Positions 35,253 to 44,970 are shown, counted from the first letter of the stretch. The stretch is 57,717 nt of DNA from Marinagarivorans sp. (GCA_028281865.1 JANQJB010000040.1:1-57717), one strand, 5' to 3'. The notes: generated by a model from the letters alone, not told the origin. Program-made: numbers and translations.

Positions 35253-36119
35253 CTAAAAATGGTACATTCCTCCGACGTAGTAGGTCAGTACCGCATCCTC
35301 ATCAACAATGGGACTATCTTTAACAGAAGAGCTTAAAAATTTATAACTAACAACGGAACGAAAAACCCATTTTTTACTAATTTTTTTTCGCCAGTCAAAA
35401 CGCAAATAACTCGAAACACCGCTATCAGCTTCATAAGCCAAGTCAGGAATAGGTACCTCGTGCTCATCTAAACCATAATAATAATCAAGCAGCGATTTGC
35501 TCTGGTATGCAAGCCCAGCGGTTGCCAAAAAGCGTCCATCAAATAGATTCATTGGCTTACTAAAAGCTAAGCGCACTTTTTCACCGTCGTGAACACCTGT
35601 GACATCCGCCATTGCCTGAATGTGCATTTCTATTCCATTGTAAAAATAAAAGGCCTCGAACCCTGATAAACCAGCCATACGCCGGTCATCTAATTTTTTA
35701 AAGTCCGCATCTGTCAAACCATCAAGCGTAGATTGTTCAACCCCATTAAAACTTCTAGCGTCAAGAGTAAAGCGCCCGATGCTATTGTCGTCGTGAAAAA
35801 TATGTTCAAAGCCCGGCGTCAATAACAGCAAATTAACTTGGCTATTCTCACCGTCATGCAAGGTGTAACCTAAGTCAAAGTTTTCGAGAAAAAACTTTTC
35901 GCCGTAGTAACTCACTTCTGGAACGATATAGATGGGAACATCGTCGCGACCAAAAAGCGGATTTGTGCGTCCACCATAACCAATCCCTACAGCAAACGAC
36001 CACTCTCCAACGGTCACACAGTCAGGCTGGCAGTGTTCCTTTGTAGGGTCTTTCGCCAATACCAATTGCGTCCACAAAATGGTCATCAGCAGAACAAATG
36101 TCGAAACAAAACGCTTCAT
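35253..36119 (-). CDS. MipA/OmpV-family outer-membrane protein
   Basis: 288 residues with signal peptide ending VLA. The pattern of amphipathic beta strands starts at WSFAVGIGYGGRTNPLFGRDDVP and closes with YYVGGMYHF, with terminal Phe as for outer-membrane barrels. FLENFDLGYTLHDG and IVPEVSYYGEKFF are typical of the MipA/OmpV family, which includes scaffold proteins for murein enzymes and stress-induced barrels. It is the first gene of the minus-strand block (mipA, DUF3019, regulator, kinase). The upstream side carries a tandem repeat that ends next to its start. Confidence 0.9.
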   Translation of the reverse strand: MKRFVSTFVLLMTILWTQLVLAKDPTKEHCQPDCVTVGEWSFAVGIGYGGRTNPLFGRDDVPIYIVPEVSYYGEKFFLENFDLGYTLHDGENSQVNLLLLTPGFEHIFHDDNSIGRFTLDARSFNGVEQSTLDGLTDADFKKLDDRRMAGLSGFEAFYFYNGIEMHIQAMADVTGVHDGEKVRLAFSKPMNLFDGRFLATAGLAYQSKSLLDYYYGLDEHEVPIPDLAYEADSGVSSYLRFDWRKKISKKWVFRSVVSYKFLSSSVKDSPIVDEDAVLTYYVGGMYHF

Positions 36120-36123
36120 TCAA

Positions 36124-36212
36124 CAATCTCGGTAAATCAACAATATCAGTAAACCAACAATTTCGGTGAACCCCAATCATTTCGGTGAACCCCAATCATT
36201 TCGGTAAACCAA
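36124..36212. repeat. Five-unit tandem repeat upstream of mipA
   Basis: Units of 17 to 19 bases around CAATTTCGGTGAACCCC: 36124-36140, 36141-36157, 36158-36174, 36175-36193 and 36194-36212. The last three are nearly identical. Read on the minus strand each contains GGTTYACYGA followed by AATGATTGG or AATTGTTGG. The array directly precedes the mipA start at 36119. Confidence 0.8.
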
Positions 36213-36380
36213 AGGTAAGCAGATCAAAAATTCGCCATTTAATATTAAAACCCGTTCAAACCAGAAGCATAGTGATAGAGTGCACGCTATTACAGTTTTT
36301 AACAAGTTTGTACATTTTAGCCGCTAAACCCGAAAGACCATGCCCAAGCCAAAGGGCTGTGAACCATAGAGTGAAAAGAG

Positions 36381-36818
36381 ATGAAAGTTCTTCTGCAACG
36401 TGTTTTGGAATCCTGCGTAACAATTGACGGCAAAACGGTCGGCGCAATCGATCGAGGGTTGCTGCTTCTGATTGGAATTGAAAAACACGACGACAGCGAA
36501 ACTCTAAAGCGCATGGCACAAAAGGTCATCGATTACCGCGTATTTGCCGATGATGAAGGAAAGATGAACTTGAGCGTCCGCGATATCAATGGGGGAATTC
36601 TCGCTATATCTCAATTTACGCTCGCCGCCAATACGCGCAAAGGGCTCAGACCCAGCTTTTCATCTGCAGCCCCACCCGGCTCTGCGGAATCACTTTACGA
36701 TACCTTTGTGCAATTACTGCAAGACTTTCACCCCCATGTCGAGACAGGGAGATTTGCCGCCGATATGCAGGTGCATCTCGTAAATGATGGGCCGGTAACA
36801 TTTTTGCTCGAAGCGTAA
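36381..36818 (+). CDS. dtd: D-aminoacyl-tRNA deacylase
   Basis: 145 residues, the usual length. It hydrolyses D-amino acids from mischarged tRNA. Conserved features: MKVLLQRVLESCVTIDG, LLLLIGIEKHD, the active-site SQFTL in GGILAISQFTL, and the cross-subunit Gly-cisPro-type NDGPVTFLLE at the C-terminus. The gene follows pip in related genomes; here the MipA/two-component block lies between. Confidence 0.96.
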   Translation: MKVLLQRVLESCVTIDGKTVGAIDRGLLLLIGIEKHDDSETLKRMAQKVIDYRVFADDEGKMNLSVRDINGGILAISQFTLAANTRKGLRPSFSSAAPPGSAESLYDTFVQLLQDFHPHVETGRFAADMQVHLVNDGPVTFLLEA

Positions 36819-37003
36819 AATCAAGCGGCTAAGCTTTGAAAGCAGTAACGAGAATGCCAGAGCAATTGCACCGTTACGCAAACGTATAGAGCACGCATAT
36901 AGCGCAACAAAAGCTATCTAAAACCGTGTAATCAGGCATTGCCTTTGCTAGAATGCCGCCCGCTATAATTAAGATTAAGTAAAAGCTTTTTGAGGAACCT
37001 TTA

Positions 37004-37228
37004 ATGGAACCCATTTCTGTAACCTTTTTATCTTTTGGCGTTATTTTGCTGGTTTGTAGCTGGATAATGTTAATTATCACGTCTTTCAAAAACGATTATG
37101 CCTGGGGACTTTGCTCTCTTTTCGTTCCGGGCCTTGCGTATATTTATGCGTGTTTTGATTGGGAAAAGTCTCAGTCTGCGGTGTGGATGGCCGCGCTTGG
37201 TTGGGCCCTGGTGATTTTCTCGCTTTAG
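37004..37228 (+). CDS. Small two-to-three-span membrane protein
   Basis: 74 residues with GAGG 8 bases before the ATG. Hydrophobic helices at ~5-27 and ~33-48, and a third short one near the end (AVWMAALGWALVIFSL). The middle reads NDYAWGLCSLFVPGLAYIYACFDW, a pattern I associate with small uncharacterised inner-membrane proteins of gammaproteobacteria. No function can be stated. Confidence 0.75.
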   Translation: MEPISVTFLSFGVILLVCSWIMLIITSFKNDYAWGLCSLFVPGLAYIYACFDWEKSQSAVWMAALGWALVIFSL

Positions 37229-37267
37229 CGCATTTCTTCCTTCCGCCGTCACATATCCACGATATAG

Positions 37268-37290
37268 GCCTCGCCTACGAGGCTGCGTTT
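37268..37290 (+). terminator. Weak terminator candidate
   Basis: Stem GCCTCG (37268-37273) and CGAGGC (37278-37283) with loop CCTA, followed by TGCGTTT. It lies 40 bases after the small membrane protein gene. The T-run is short. Confidence 0.4.
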
Positions 37291-37319
37291 AACAAAATTG
37301 ATCACTAGACGGTGCAGTG

Positions 37320-39146
37320 ATGTACTCTTTATTCGAACATTTTATCGATCCGTTCCAGGAAACACCGCGCGAACGACCACCGAAGTCGTTTTTCGCCTTC
37401 TGTCGCTACTACACGCGCGGCATGGAAAAATATCTGTTTTTTATGGCCGCACTAACAGGCGCGTTTGCGTGCATCGAAGTCTTTTTGTTTAGCTTCCTCG
37501 GCGAACTTGTCGATTGGCTCTCGACAAAGTCTCCCGAAACATTGTGGCAAACATCGGGTACACAGCTCATCAGTATTGGCTTATTGGTTGTTATCGGCAT
37601 TCCCGCCACGATATTTTTTCAATCTCTATTTTTACACCAAACATTGCTCGGCAATTACCCGATGGCCATTCGTTGGCGAGCTCACCGCTATCTGCTCGGC
37701 CAGAGCATGCATTTTTTTCAAGATGAATTTGCCGGCCGGATTGCGACTAAAGTGATGCAAACGTCGCTCGCCGTGCGCGAAACCATCGTTAAAGTTTTGG
37801 ATGTATTCCTCTACGTCGCGGTCTTCTTCAGCGGCATTATCGTGGTGGTTGCGAACCTCGATCTGCGCCTAGCTGTTCCGTTTTGTATTTGGTTACTTGC
37901 TTACTTAAGTCTGCTCTACTATTTTCTGCCGCGTTTAAAAGAGGTTGCGTCAAAACAGGCCGATGCACGCTCTGAAATGACAGGCCGCGTGGTGGATACC
38001 TATACCAATATCTCAACCGTAAAACTGTTTTCGCATTCCTTTCGCGAGGAAGCCTACGCAAAGGAAAGCATGCAACACTTTCTCAATACAGTGCATCCAC
38101 AAATGCGATTAGTCACTACCTTGATTACCAGTGTATGGGCAATCAACGCACTACTCATTTTTTCTGTTGTCGCGATCGGTTTATGGCTGTGGAGCGAAAC
38201 CTTGGTCAGGGCTGGCGCAATTGCTGTCTGCGTAGGCATTGTGATGCGTCTCTACGGCATGTCGCAGTGGGTGATGTGGGAAGTTTCCGGGCTGTTTGAG
38301 AATATTGGCACCGTACAAGACGGCATGAATACACTCTCGCAAGCCCACTCCGTTGTCGACAAACCGCAAGCAAACGAGCTTGAGAAGGGCGATGGCGAAA
38401 TTGAATTCAATTCCGTAATTTTTGACTACGGCAACGGCGAGAATGTGATTGACGACTTTTCGTTAACAATAAAACCAGGTGAAAAAATCGGTTTGGTTGG
38501 TCGCTCGGGCGCGGGTAAATCGACTCTCGTAAACTTGCTACTGCGCTTTTACGACGTGAAATCGGGCACTATCAAAATCAACGGGACCTGTGTTGCAGAC
38601 ATCACACAGGAAAGCCTGCGCCGCCAAATCGGCATGGTGACGCAAGACACTTCACTGCTGCATCGCTCCGTGCGCGAAAACCTCAAATACGGTAAGCCAG
38701 AAGCCAGTGAAGAAGACATGCTTGATGCTACACAAAAAGCCCACGCACACGAATTTATCTTGAGCTTAAGTGATGCCAAAGGGCGCAGTGGATATGACGC
38801 GCATGTCGGCGAGCGCGGAGTCAAGCTTTCGGGAGGCCAACGGCAACGTGTCGCAATAGCACGCGTATTGTTAAAAAATGCTCCAATTCTAGTACTCGAC
38901 GAAGCCACTTCTGCACTTGATTCTGAAGTGGAAGCAGCGATACAAGAAAATCTTTACAAGCTCATGCAAGGCAAAACTGTAATCGCCATTGCCCACCGGC
39001 TCTCAACCATTTCCACACTCGATCGCCTGGTTGTGATTGATAAAGGGAAAATAGTTGAACAAGGTTCACATCAAGAGTTGCTCGCAAACAATGGTATTTA
39101 CGCTCAGCTTTGGGCAAGACAGTCCGGAGGCTTTTTAGGCGATTGA
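37320..39146 (+). CDS. ABC exporter, fused permease and ATPase
   Basis: 608 residues. An N-terminal six-helix transmembrane domain (to ~residue 330) is followed by an ATPase domain: Walker A GRSGAGKST (~395), Q-loop MVTQDTSLL, signature LSGGQRQR, Walker B ILVLDEATSALD, and switch AIAHRLST. This is the half-transporter, homodimeric type related to MsbA and multidrug or lipid exporters. The substrate cannot be read. The ATG at 37320 is preceded by an in-frame GTG; neither has a strong ribosome-binding site. It converges with typA. Confidence 0.92.
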   Translation: MYSLFEHFIDPFQETPRERPPKSFFAFCRYYTRGMEKYLFFMAALTGAFACIEVFLFSFLGELVDWLSTKSPETLWQTSGTQLISIGLLVVIGIPATIFFQSLFLHQTLLGNYPMAIRWRAHRYLLGQSMHFFQDEFAGRIATKVMQTSLAVRETIVKVLDVFLYVAVFFSGIIVVVANLDLRLAVPFCIWLLAYLSLLYYFLPRLKEVASKQADARSEMTGRVVDTYTNISTVKLFSHSFREEAYAKESMQHFLNTVHPQMRLVTTLITSVWAINALLIFSVVAIGLWLWSETLVRAGAIAVCVGIVMRLYGMSQWVMWEVSGLFENIGTVQDGMNTLSQAHSVVDKPQANELEKGDGEIEFNSVIFDYGNGENVIDDFSLTIKPGEKIGLVGRSGAGKSTLVNLLLRFYDVKSGTIKINGTCVADITQESLRRQIGMVTQDTSLLHRSVRENLKYGKPEASEEDMLDATQKAHAHEFILSLSDAKGRSGYDAHVGERGVKLSGGQRQRVAIARVLLKNAPILVLDEATSALDSEVEAAIQENLYKLMQGKTVIAIAHRLSTISTLDRLVVIDKGKIVEQGSHQELLANNGIYAQLWARQSGGFLGD

Positions 39147-39185
39147 CTATCTTGCCATTCGGGCACCCAGTTTTGCGACATTTAC

Positions 39186-41009
39186 CTAGCTAGATAATTT
39201 GGCATTTTTAGCACGCTTGCGCTCATTCTCAGTTAACAACTTTTTGCGCAGGCGAATGTGGTTCGGCGTAACTTCGACAAGCTCGTCATCATCGATAAAT
39301 TCCAATGCTTGCTCAAGCGTGTGCCGAATCGGCGGCGTTAACGTCAACGCTTCGTCAGTACCCGCGGCGCGAATGTTTGTGAGCTGTTTAGCCTTGGTGG
39401 GGTTAACAACCAAATCGTTGTCGCGCGAATGTAGGCCGACAATCTGGCCTTCATAAATTTCTTCACCGTGACCTAAGAAAAGTCGGCCGCGATCCTGTAA
39501 ATTAAACAGCGCGTAGGCCAAAGTCTTACCCTTAACCATGCTCACCAAGACACCGTTAGTACGGCTAGCAACCTCTCCCGCTTTAACTGGTCCGTAGTGG
39601 TCAAAAATACTGGTCATAATCCCCGAGCCCGAGGTTAGCGTTAAGAATAACCCGCGAAAACCAATCAAGCCGCGCGAAGGTACAATAAATTCCAGCTTAA
39701 CGCGCCCCTTTCCATCGGGCTCCATATTGGTCATCTCAGCCTTACGCAAACCGAGTTCTTCCATCACAGAGCCTTGATGCGCCTCTTCTACATCGATAAC
39801 CACTTGCTCGAACGGTTCATGAATTTCACCGTCAACATGGCGTTGGATCACTTCGGGGCGAGACACACCTATTTCATAGCCTTCGCGCCGCATGGTTTCA
39901 ATTAAGACCGAGAGGTGTAGCTCACCACGGCCTGAAACGACGAATTTATCCGGGCTATCGCCGGGTTGCACGCGCAGCGCAACATTATGGATAAGCTCTT
40001 GCTCGAGCCGCTCTGAGATATTTCGCGAAGTGACATATTTCCCATCGAGGCCAGCGAATGGAGAATCGTTTACCTGGAAAGTCATACTCACTGTCGGCTC
40101 ATCTACTGACAGTGCCGGCAAAGGGTTTACATGCTCAGGGTCACAAAGTGTGTCAGAAATGCCAAGCCCATCGATTCCGGTAATACAAACGATATCGCCT
40201 GCTGCCGCGTTTTCTGTTTCAACGCGCTGCAAACCGTGATGTCCCATCACCTGCAGAACGCGACCCTTACGTTGTTTCCCCTCTCGATCAGCGATGACCA
40301 CCTGCTGGTTAGGCATTAGCCGGCCTTGAGTAATGCGACCTACCCCAATAACACCGACATAACTGTTATAGTCGAGTGCCGAAATCTGCATTTGAAAAGG
40401 AGCCTCAGCATCAACTTTTGGTGCTGGCACTTTATCAGCGATCATCTCGAACAGGGGCGTCATGTCGCTAGCCAAATCATCAGGTTCGAGACCCGCTACA
40501 CCATTAAGTGCAGAAGCATAGATTACCGGGAAATCGAGTTGTTCTTCGTTACCACCGAGGCGATCAAACAAATCGAATACCTGATCGAGCACCCAATCTG
40601 GCCTTGCACCCGGTCGATCGACTTTATTAATGACAACAATAGGGTTTAGACCGCGCTCGAAGGCCTTGCTCGTGACAAAGCGAGTTTGCGGCATTGGACC
40701 ATCCACAGCATCGACTAGAAGGCAGACGCAGTCGACCATTGATAATACGCGCTCTACCTCACCGCCAAAATCGGCGTGCCCGGGAGTATCCACGATATTA
40801 ATACGATAGTCGTTCCAGCGAATCGCTGTGTTTTTGGCCAGAATCGTAATACCACGCTCACGCTCCTGGTCATTGGAATCCATAATCCGTTCGGCACCCA
40901 TTTCCTTGCGATCAAGGGTCCCCGACTGCTGTAATAATTTGTCGACCAAGGTAGTTTTACCATGATCAACGTGAGCAATAATGGCGATATTGCGAAGTTG
41001 GTCTGTCAC
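39186..41009 (-). CDS. typA: Ribosome-associated GTPase TypA/BipA
   Basis: 607 residues, GTG start with AAGG upstream. Translation-factor GTPase acting in ribosome assembly and stress growth. G motifs: [10 protein letters not shown], switch and [16 protein letters not shown]. Domains II and III follow ([18 protein letters not shown]), then the BipA-specific C-terminal domain ([26 protein letters not shown]). In pseudomonads typA is close to thiI and glnA, as it is here (4 kb). Confidence 0.97.
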   Translation of the reverse strand: MTDQLRNIAIIAHVDHGKTTLVDKLLQQSGTLDRKEMGAERIMDSNDQERERGITILAKNTAIRWNDYRINIVDTPGHADFGGEVERVLSMVDCVCLLVDAVDGPMPQTRFVTSKAFERGLNPIVVINKVDRPGARPDWVLDQVFDLFDRLGGNEEQLDFPVIYASALNGVAGLEPDDLASDMTPLFEMIADKVPAPKVDAEAPFQMQISALDYNSYVGVIGVGRITQGRLMPNQQVVIADREGKQRKGRVLQVMGHHGLQRVETENAAAGDIVCITGIDGLGISDTLCDPEHVNPLPALSVDEPTVSMTFQVNDSPFAGLDGKYVTSRNISERLEQELIHNVALRVQPGDSPDKFVVSGRGELHLSVLIETMRREGYEIGVSRPEVIQRHVDGEIHEPFEQVVIDVEEAHQGSVMEELGLRKAEMTNMEPDGKGRVKLEFIVPSRGLIGFRGLFLTLTSGSGIMTSIFDHYGPVKAGEVASRTNGVLVSMVKGKTLAYALFNLQDRGRLFLGHGEEIYEGQIVGLHSRDNDLVVNPTKAKQLTNIRAAGTDEALTLTPPIRHTLEQALEFIDDDELVEVTPNHIRLRKKLLTENERKRAKNAKLSS

Positions 41010-41506
41010 CGTCCTTACCTCTCATACCTAGCGGTGGTTACAAAAGCGGCGCATTATAGCGACGCTGATGTGAAATTACTAAGACGATTACCACCACCAG
41101 TCGACTTTCCAGTAAATTTCCGCTTGACCTGGGTGTAGCGCTATCGAGTAAAGTTACGCCTTGAATTTTTCGCTATCGAACAATTTTTATACTAAATTAA
41201 GCAGTTGTAATTGGCGTTTTTGAAATTTTCACTAAAATACAAGAAGTCGTGTGGAATTTGTCGCAGTGATGCGGCGCAAGTTTGACATTCGTCAGATTTC
41301 ACAGAATACTTGGACGCATATAAATTCCAACGATGTTTACCATTGAGCTCAGCGTACAAGAGCTCGATTTTGTTGAACTAACTTGTTCTCGAACTAACTT
41401 GTTCTTTAAGATACTTGATTTCGTTGTATAACAGTTTTCATATACTAGGAAACGATAACGACTAGCAACGGGCTGCTGCTCGAAAGACCCTTGGAGACCA
41501 CTTGGT
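41010..41506. other. Divergent region between typA and the barrel-protein gene
   Basis: 497 bases without a gene. It holds an exact 15-base direct repeat, GAACTAACTTGTTCT, at 41375-41389 and 41391-41405 (period 16), about 100 bases before the start at 41507. GGAG before 41507 is the ribosome-binding site. Confidence 0.5.
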
Positions 41507-42223
41507 ATGAAAAAAATACTGCTACCCACCCTTTTACTGCTCGCAGCCGGTTCTGAAGCAGCCGAAAAATTAATGTATGCGGGTGCCAATTGGTCCGGGG
41601 TAAATGTTGAGAGCTTCGACCCACGCGAAAACATCGATCGTTCGCATCACGTTTCTGCGTTGGAAGGCTTGTTCGGTTATCAATTTCATGAGTACATGAA
41701 GGTCGAAGGTCGCTTGGGTGTCGGCATTGAGACTCAGGCCGAGATTCACTACGCACCTATCGAAGTAGGCTTGCCACAGGACGACACTCCAATAGAAGGT
41801 CAATCGACGCAAATTACAACGGGTAGCGCGTTTGACAGCGAAGTCGGCATTAATTACTACGCAAGCCTCTATTTTCGACCCGAAATTAGCAATGACCAGG
41901 CGACATTGTACGGTTTGATCGGTGTGACTCACATGAACATCGCAGTTACGCGCTACGACGGATCTTTTGCCCAAACGACTATCTCTGAGGTTCAAACGAA
42001 CGGCCAATCTGATGTACTCAGTCTAACGCTGGCCACATCGGAATTAGCCGAAACCTTCGATGACGACTTAGACGATACGGGCCTGTCCATCGGGATAGGG
42101 GTCGGCTTTTACTTAAACGAAACCACAGCTGTAAATGTGGAGTGGAAAAACTTTATTCAGGGAACTGACGATGACAGCTTCCGCTCCAACGGCATAACGG
42201 TCGGCTTCGACATGAAGTTTTAA
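41507..42223 (+). CDS. Outer-membrane beta-barrel protein, OmpA/porin-like
   Basis: 238 residues with a short signal peptide (KKILLPTLLLLAAGSEA). Alternating strands begin with LMYAGANWSGVNV and GLFGYQFHEYMKVEGRLGVG and close with GITVGFDMKF, whose terminal Phe is the assembly signal for outer-membrane barrels. The layout of eight or so strands matches the 'outer membrane beta-barrel' group. No OmpA C-terminal peptidoglycan-binding domain is present. One loop is rich in Asp (ETFDDDLDDTG). Likely a small porin or structural barrel. A terminator follows. Confidence 0.82.
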   Translation: MKKILLPTLLLLAAGSEAAEKLMYAGANWSGVNVESFDPRENIDRSHHVSALEGLFGYQFHEYMKVEGRLGVGIETQAEIHYAPIEVGLPQDDTPIEGQSTQITTGSAFDSEVGINYYASLYFRPEISNDQATLYGLIGVTHMNIAVTRYDGSFAQTTISEVQTNGQSDVLSLTLATSELAETFDDDLDDTGLSIGIGVGFYLNETTAVNVEWKNFIQGTDDDSFRSNGITVGFDMKF

Positions 42224-42230
42224 AAACCAC

Positions 42231-42263
42231 AAAAAAAAAAGCCCGCTCAGCGGGCTTTTTTTT
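42231..42263 (+). terminator. Terminator after the barrel-protein gene
   Basis: A-run, stem GCCCG (42241-42245) and CGGGC (42251-42255) with loop CTCAG, then eight T. The A and T runs extend the stem. It could act in both directions. Confidence 0.9.
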
Positions 42264-42334
42264 CGCCTTTTATTTTTGCAAATACAAACTAATCAAATTA
42301 CTGCTACGTAGAAAAGAAAAACGAGGAAACCCAA

Positions 42335-42892
42335 ATGCAAAGACTATTGTTTCTCCTATTTTCTTTTTCGCTGATATTTTCTTTTTCACTCGCCACTGCA
42401 AATGCGAGCGATGATAGTAGTTGCCCACATTACCTCGACGTTGAGGTACGTAAGCTTAACAGCAAAACACAAGTCAACTTGTGTAGCCTCTATCAAGCGC
42501 AAAAACCTCTTTTAGTTGTCAACACGGCTAGCCACTGTGGCTTTACTAAGCAATTCAGTGGTCTTGAGGCACTTTATAAAAAGTACAAACAACGGGGGCT
42601 TACAGTGGTCGGTTTCCCAAGCAATGACTTTAAGCAAGAGGAAAAAAGCGAAGAAGGTACAGCCCGCATTTGCTACAAAAATTACGGCGTAACATTCCCG
42701 ATGTTCGAGCATGTAAAAGTGAAAGGCGAAGACGCGCACTCTCTTTTCAGCTATCTCGCTTCGAAAACGCGCGAACCTAAATGGAATTTCAACAAATATC
42801 TCATCACCAAAAATGATGGCGTCACACATTTTGGTAGCCGTGTAAAACCACTCGAATCGGATCTTGAGAAGGCAATTTTGAGCAACTTGTAA
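42335..42892 (+). CDS. Glutathione peroxidase family protein, exported
   Basis: 185 residues, GAGG before the ATG. The signal peptide ends TANA, so it is periplasmic. The peroxidatic Cys is C68 in VNTASHCGFTKQF, and a second Cys is in ICYKNYGVTFPMF as in the two-Cys, thioredoxin-dependent members. The Trp-Asn pair is in WNFNKYL. The usual Gln of the catalytic tetrad (FPCNQF) is replaced by Asp in GFPSNDFKQEE. It should reduce hydroperoxides, but the tetrad change makes rate and donor uncertain. Confidence 0.9.
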   Translation: MQRLLFLLFSFSLIFSFSLATANASDDSSCPHYLDVEVRKLNSKTQVNLCSLYQAQKPLLVVNTASHCGFTKQFSGLEALYKKYKQRGLTVVGFPSNDFKQEEKSEEGTARICYKNYGVTFPMFEHVKVKGEDAHSLFSYLASKTREPKWNFNKYLITKNDGVTHFGSRVKPLESDLEKAILSNL

Positions 42893-42931
42893 ATACTTTT
42901 AGACTTTAGTATTTAATTAAACTATAGAAAG

Positions 42932-43381
42932 CTATTTTGGCCAGCCAAACAGATTAGTATCTTTTTTACGAATTGCCTCAGCTTTGATTTCTTTATCCTC
43001 GAAAGCGTCAAAGTCAATTACTGCACCGTTTTTTCCTGCCACAAAGCAACTAACATAATAATTTGCTGCAGGTGTTTTCCTATCGCCACCGACTTCGGCT
43101 TTAATAAATACCTTATAAGTCCCGCTTTTGTGTTCATAGCGACTGGAGTGATCATCGACAACCATTCTATCGAGCGAACTGCCAAATTGATTTGACGTGT
43201 GCGCCTCGCAGGCAAGTTGCGCGTCGGTAGCAGTAACGTTTTTATAGCCCGTTTCTTTATTACTACTGAATTGCTGCTGAAAAAAACCCGAAACCCACAG
43301 TGTCGCAAAAACCGCGGAGATCACGATCAACGTGGCTGCGAAAATCACCAAGAATTCTTGCTTAGTAGGCGTATACGCCAT
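42932..43381 (-). CDS. Single-span membrane protein of unknown function
   Basis: 149 residues. An N-terminal TM helix (EFLVIFAATLIVISAVFATLW) is followed by a soluble, probably periplasmic domain with two Cys (AQLACEAHTS and YYVSCFVAG). Strands YKVFIKAEVGG and NYYVSCFVA suggest a small alpha/beta domain, and the C-terminus is LFGWPK. I recognise no family. It lies 54 bases downstream of thiI on the same strand. Confidence 0.7.
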   Translation of the reverse strand: MAYTPTKQEFLVIFAATLIVISAVFATLWVSGFFQQQFSSNKETGYKNVTATDAQLACEAHTSNQFGSSLDRMVVDDHSSRYEHKSGTYKVFIKAEVGGDRKTPAANYYVSCFVAGKNGAVIDFDAFEDKEIKAEAIRKKDTNLFGWPK

Positions 43382-43435
43382 GCTGGCTCGCTCAAATACG
43401 CAAATGCACCAACCCAGATTATGCGATTATCAAAG

Positions 43436-44902
43436 TTAATCAGCTAAATCTGGCCTATAGACCGCAACGTTTCGATGACCCTCCGCCAACAAATGCGATG
43501 CATGGAGTTCGCTCATAACGCCCTTATCGCAATACAATAAATAACGCTTGAGTTTATCCAATTTAGGGAACTCCTTATTTAAACTATAGAAAGGAATATG
43601 CATTGATGTTAGATCATCCATTTCTAGTAACGACCCTTTTTGCTCATCAGGATGCCTAATATCAATAACGATGTCGTTGTGGACGAGAGTGCCTACGCGA
43701 TCGACTTTCTCACTACCCTCGCGCACGTCATCCATCACTTCGTCAATCAAACGTACGACCGTTCGCTCGAGAGCGTTGTCTAACAACCCACGTTCCATCT
43801 TAGCCTCTTCGGCTTCAACCTTGTCCAAGCGTAACTTTGCCGATGGGCGCACGGAAATCACACCACAGTATTCAGGCATTTCGGCAGAAAACGACTCAGT
43901 GCCTATAGCTCTCGCGGTAGCGATAATCTCTTCCTTGTGAGAAAAAGCTAGCGGTCGTATTACTAGAACATCAGTGACTTGATCAATTATCGACAAATTG
44001 ACCAGCGTTTGACTCGAAACCTGGGCAACTGCTTCCCCTGTAACCAATGCTTCATATCGGCCCCGCTCGCAAATTAGCGAGGCTGCTCGCAACATCATGC
44101 GTTTAAGAATCACCCCCATACACGACGGGTCTACCTTCTGCAAAATCTCCGCTACCACTTGGTCAAATGGAACAGTGAAGAATTTCACTCTATGCGACGC
44201 ACCAAAACGGTGCCACAAATAGAATGCCAACTCTTTCACCCCTAACTCATGAGCTTTTCCACCTAAATTAAAAAAGCAATAGTGCGTTCTCAAACCTCGC
44301 TTGATCGACAAAAAACTTGCCACCGTGGAGTCAAAGCCCCCCGACATCAATGACAGGACTTCACCTTGTGTACCGATGGGAAACCCACCCAAGCCTTTGT
44401 CATAACGCTCCACGATATAAGAGCGCGACTCCTTAATTTCGATTGGCACCACAACGTCCGGGCTATCCAATTTCACACCAATGGCATCTGAATTTTGATT
44501 GAGTAAACCGCCGATATGGCGTTCGGCATCAGTTGAAGAAAAAGAGTGTTGACCCTGCCGCTTAACACGCACACAAAACGTTTTGCCCGCAATGCGCTCA
44601 AGCCAAATGACAGCAGCTTGCTCGTATACATCATCGAGACTTGAAAAAACGCTCTCATGAATCGATGCAACTTTGGCAACTCCTGGAACACGCGTAAGCA
44701 CCCCAGCAATCTGACGCCTTACATCCGCGTCTGTGCCGGGAAACTCAACATCGATACGATCCCAATCCTGGGAAACTCTTGCCTTGGAGTCGATACGTTT
44801 TAGCAGGATACGCAGGTTTTCGACCAGCTGACGTGTCATCCGCTTGCGCACGGGCGGACTCTTCACGGTAATTTCTGAAAACAGTCTTACGATAAATTTC
44901 AT
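43436..44902 (-). CDS. thiI: tRNA 4-thiouridine synthase / thiamine sulfur transferase ThiI
   Basis: 488 residues. Domain order: N-terminal ferredoxin-like and THUMP domain (to ~165), PP-loop ATPase with LSGGFDSTVA, and a C-terminal rhodanese domain with the persulfide Cys in YLLYCDKGVMS (about C458). It forms 4-thiouridine at tRNA position 8 and delivers sulfur for thiazole synthesis. The rhodanese domain marks the proteobacterial form. It is divergent from glnA, as in pseudomonads. Confidence 0.97.
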   Translation of the reverse strand: MKFIVRLFSEITVKSPPVRKRMTRQLVENLRILLKRIDSKARVSQDWDRIDVEFPGTDADVRRQIAGVLTRVPGVAKVASIHESVFSSLDDVYEQAAVIWLERIAGKTFCVRVKRQGQHSFSSTDAERHIGGLLNQNSDAIGVKLDSPDVVVPIEIKESRSYIVERYDKGLGGFPIGTQGEVLSLMSGGFDSTVASFLSIKRGLRTHYCFFNLGGKAHELGVKELAFYLWHRFGASHRVKFFTVPFDQVVAEILQKVDPSCMGVILKRMMLRAASLICERGRYEALVTGEAVAQVSSQTLVNLSIIDQVTDVLVIRPLAFSHKEEIIATARAIGTESFSAEMPEYCGVISVRPSAKLRLDKVEAEEAKMERGLLDNALERTVVRLIDEVMDDVREGSEKVDRVGTLVHNDIVIDIRHPDEQKGSLLEMDDLTSMHIPFYSLNKEFPKLDKLKRYLLYCDKGVMSELHASHLLAEGHRNVAVYRPDLAD

Positions 44903-44952
44903 CTGCTTCTAACCCAAACCCAACAAATACACCTAAGAAAAGAGAGTTATTA

Positions 44953-44970
44953 TGGCATATTTATTGTGCA
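44953..44970 (+). promoter_or_regulatory. Possible sigma-54-type promoter of glnA
   Basis: TGGCATATTTATTGTGCA resembles the -24/-12 consensus TGGCAC-N5-TTGC in its first half and the TTG, but the final GC is displaced by two bases. No NtrC dyad is evident nearby. This is a weak call, given because glnA is usually NtrC-controlled and ntrBC are downstream. Confidence 0.3.

Noticed and set aside
36124-36212. CRISPR-like array
   Set aside because: The units are contiguous 17-19-base tandem repeats without spacers, and no cas genes are near.
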